From positions 11,278 through 75,277 of the forward strand of contig CAYFGT010000010.1 in NCBI GenBank assembly GCA_964343075.1: 64,000 nt of DNA. Direction: 5' to 3'. The position numbers were made by a program, and so were the translations under genes. The notes under the pieces are model-generated. The model was not told where the DNA came from. It ran no database searches and saw only the letters and a list, made by a program, of their open reading frames with translations. Shown piece by piece: positions 63,901-64,000 of this stretch; the stretch's first letter is position 1, and each line of letters starts with the position of its first letter. The DNA comes from UBA2588 sp964343075. GTDB taxonomy: Bacteria > Chloroflexota > Dehalococcoidia > Lucifugimonadales > UBA3495.

Positions 63901-64000
63901 GCATCAAATCCCATCGCATCCATCATTCCAAATGCAGCGCTGTGATCCATCATCATAAAGTCATTTGCTCCCATATTGGCAGCGGCATCGAATAGCATAT
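60912..64000 (-). CDS. giant Met/Ala-rich protein of 20-residue repeats, N-terminus beyond the window
   Basis: At least 1028 codons are open to the right edge. The N-terminal ~330 residues are built from 20-residue units alternating three types: AMAGMFGAMEGDMF-type, LFDAAMNMGAQDF-type and AAFGMFETMGT-type, i.e. a 60-residue super-repeat. Met is very frequent and no Cys, Trp or Tyr is apparent. Toward the C-terminus the units drift to Ala/Glu/Val-rich, then a PEMPEMPEIPAP linker and a final 120-residue Ala/Glu helix. The pattern resembles the helical N-domain of MgtE in shape only. Base composition is more GC-rich than the neighbours because of GCN and ATG codons. Location and function are unknown; the start may be further right. 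Confidence 0.8.
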   Translation of the reverse strand, partial: MLFDAAANMGANDFMMMDHSAAFGMMDAMGFDAVKDLGGEQMAGMFGAMEGDQLGAMGAERAFDAMMDMGMGTAMEFMGGDQMAGMLGAMEGDMFGAFGGDALFDAAMNMGAHDMMGMPPEAAFGMVETMGFDMMLDLPGDAMAGMLGAMEGDMFAQMGGDVLFDAAMNMGAQDFMVMPPEAAFGMFDTMGTGAVMDLPPDAMAGMFGVMEGDMFAQMGGDFMADALGNMGMDMALDFMPPDAVVDMFGAMDPANMAELGAGAMFDAAAGLPPTEMAMMPPEAAFGMFETMGTEMLFDLPPDAMAGMFGAMEGDMLGQIGGEVLFDAAATMSPQDFMVMPPEAAFGMLETMGTGAVLDLPVEAMAGMVGAMEPAQILELPADAALDMFTSMGADTAVAAMDADSLAGIVGAIEPEAMFDLGVEALATVASEITVEAFMEMPAENAASMVEAMGPVEVLSLGGEQIAGMMGAMEGDQILEALAPDEIALAAEKIDGQSFTVMDPDSAGTILEAVGVEAIAADLQGDQLAGLVTALEPEQLKEAVAPELALEMADKMDLNSVALMEADSAAAMLETVGGDAPAAVAEMPEATLAAMFETVAAPEVLAPVEITEAMADALEAGAAPADLGLVEGDLPEGVFDALEAGTAPIDAGLEIVAPVEVAVAAEVVIAAAEALPVDKIEEFAPASAVAMIEALDPAASAAFAEVADASAAAVMEAVVAGEGAIGEVAAPAVPVAAEAADLSALGAEKVTAVAEAMSADPAAITEVAPEIVAGMVEVIEPAAMADLPIEMMGSMVEVMSADQVTELAPESKEAALEAAGADLIAPAAEGATAPTDFAEMPAVETAIAATDAAATTELAAMIDSVGAVFEFMAGGTGEGLAPEMPEMPEIPAPVDAGTAPTGDAGAPATGEAPTTAIGGDAAAANAAADAAAAAESAAAAEAVAEAEAAAAEAESAAASADAALAEAEALQAAAEANPNDAAAQEAALAAADAADAAAAAAEQAASLAEAEAAAAEAATSGEAAGGTGQ
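62880..64000 (-). repeat. 60-base/180-base internal DNA repeats within the giant gene
   Basis: The coding repeats are also near-identical at DNA level. For example CATTCCAAATGCTGCTTCTG (plus strand) recurs near 63139, 63439 and 63619, and closely related copies near 62960 and 63919, spaced by 180 or 300 bases (multiples of 60). This indicates recent tandem duplication or gene conversion; copy number may vary between strains. The repeats are all in frame, so they are not a CRISPR or satellite. Confidence 0.85.

Noticed and set aside
62880..64000. CRISPR-like regular repeats
   Set aside because: The repeats are contiguous 60-base coding units in one frame without unique spacers.

Overview
The window is AT-rich bacterial chromosomal DNA, densely packed and with no phage, transposon or CRISPR array visible. 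Convergent genes often end within one to four bases of each other. The gene mix suggests a marine, free-living Chloroflexota of the SAR202/Dehalococcoidia type. That mix is five MFS permeases, a type III CoA-transferase, an ADP-forming acyl-CoA synthetase, tandem acyl-CoA-dehydrogenase-like flavoproteins, HyuA/HyuB, SDRs and a haloacetate-dehalogenase-like hydrolase. The lineage is an inference from gene content, not a phylogenetic result.

Layout. 1-5.6 kb: gamma-glutamyltransferase (cut by the left edge), MFS permease, metallo-beta-lactamase-fold protein, a fluoroacetate-dehalogenase-like enzyme, a DUF6282-like protein and an Asp/Glu racemase-like protein. 5.7-8.6 kb: a cobalamin riboswitch with a terminator in front of a cluster-9 (ZnuABC/TroABC-type) metal ABC transporter, whose permease gene appears to start at AUU. 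8.6-13.1 kb: two more transporters, an unlisted 56-residue gene and an acyl-CoA synthetase. 13.3-16.7 kb: trhO followed by small zinc-ribbon proteins, a duplicated NTF2-like protein and a DUF368 lipid-carrier transporter. 16.7-21.5 kb: two SDRs (one without the catalytic Tyr/Lys), MFS, nudC. 21.5-25.1 kb: a heterodimeric ABC exporter. 25.2-31.1 kb: argS, a peptidase-E/cyanophycinase-like protein and the hisS-hisF-HAD-hisIE cluster. 31.1-35.1 kb: CoA-transferase, tRNA-Asp, arylsulfotransferase and a DUF3179 lipoprotein interrupted by UGA.

35.2-42.2 kb: MFS, paired flavoprotein monooxygenase-like genes, an arsenite-methyltransferase-like gene, an FMN split-barrel protein, two membrane proteins, then a 0.5-kb intergenic unit with its own promoter, a 25-codon ORF, a highly structured RNA and a terminator. 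42.2-51.7 kb: dnaN, AlaX-type editing protein, hyuA/hyuB, twin 65-residue Cys/His proteins, a Lin0512-family protein and modABC. 51.7-60.8 kb: SCO1664/DUF3090 pair, MBL hydrolase, thiE, FmdB-type zinc ribbon, polA, HpcH/HpaI lyase, folB, MFS, VOC protein. 60.9-64.0 kb: a giant Met/Ala-rich protein built of 20-residue repeats, running off the right edge.

The strongest discovery is at 33.8-35.1 kb. The DUF3179 gene looks like two ORFs, but they are one reading frame separated by a single TGA at the position of the first Cys of the family's CxxC motif. Twenty bases after that TGA lies a perfect 7-bp hairpin with a GGTCT loop, the classic bacterial SECIS arrangement. This is read as a selenoprotein lipoprotein. 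Second-tier items are the B12-riboswitch-controlled metal importer, the orphan structured RNA with its micro-ORF, and the Met-rich repeat protein.
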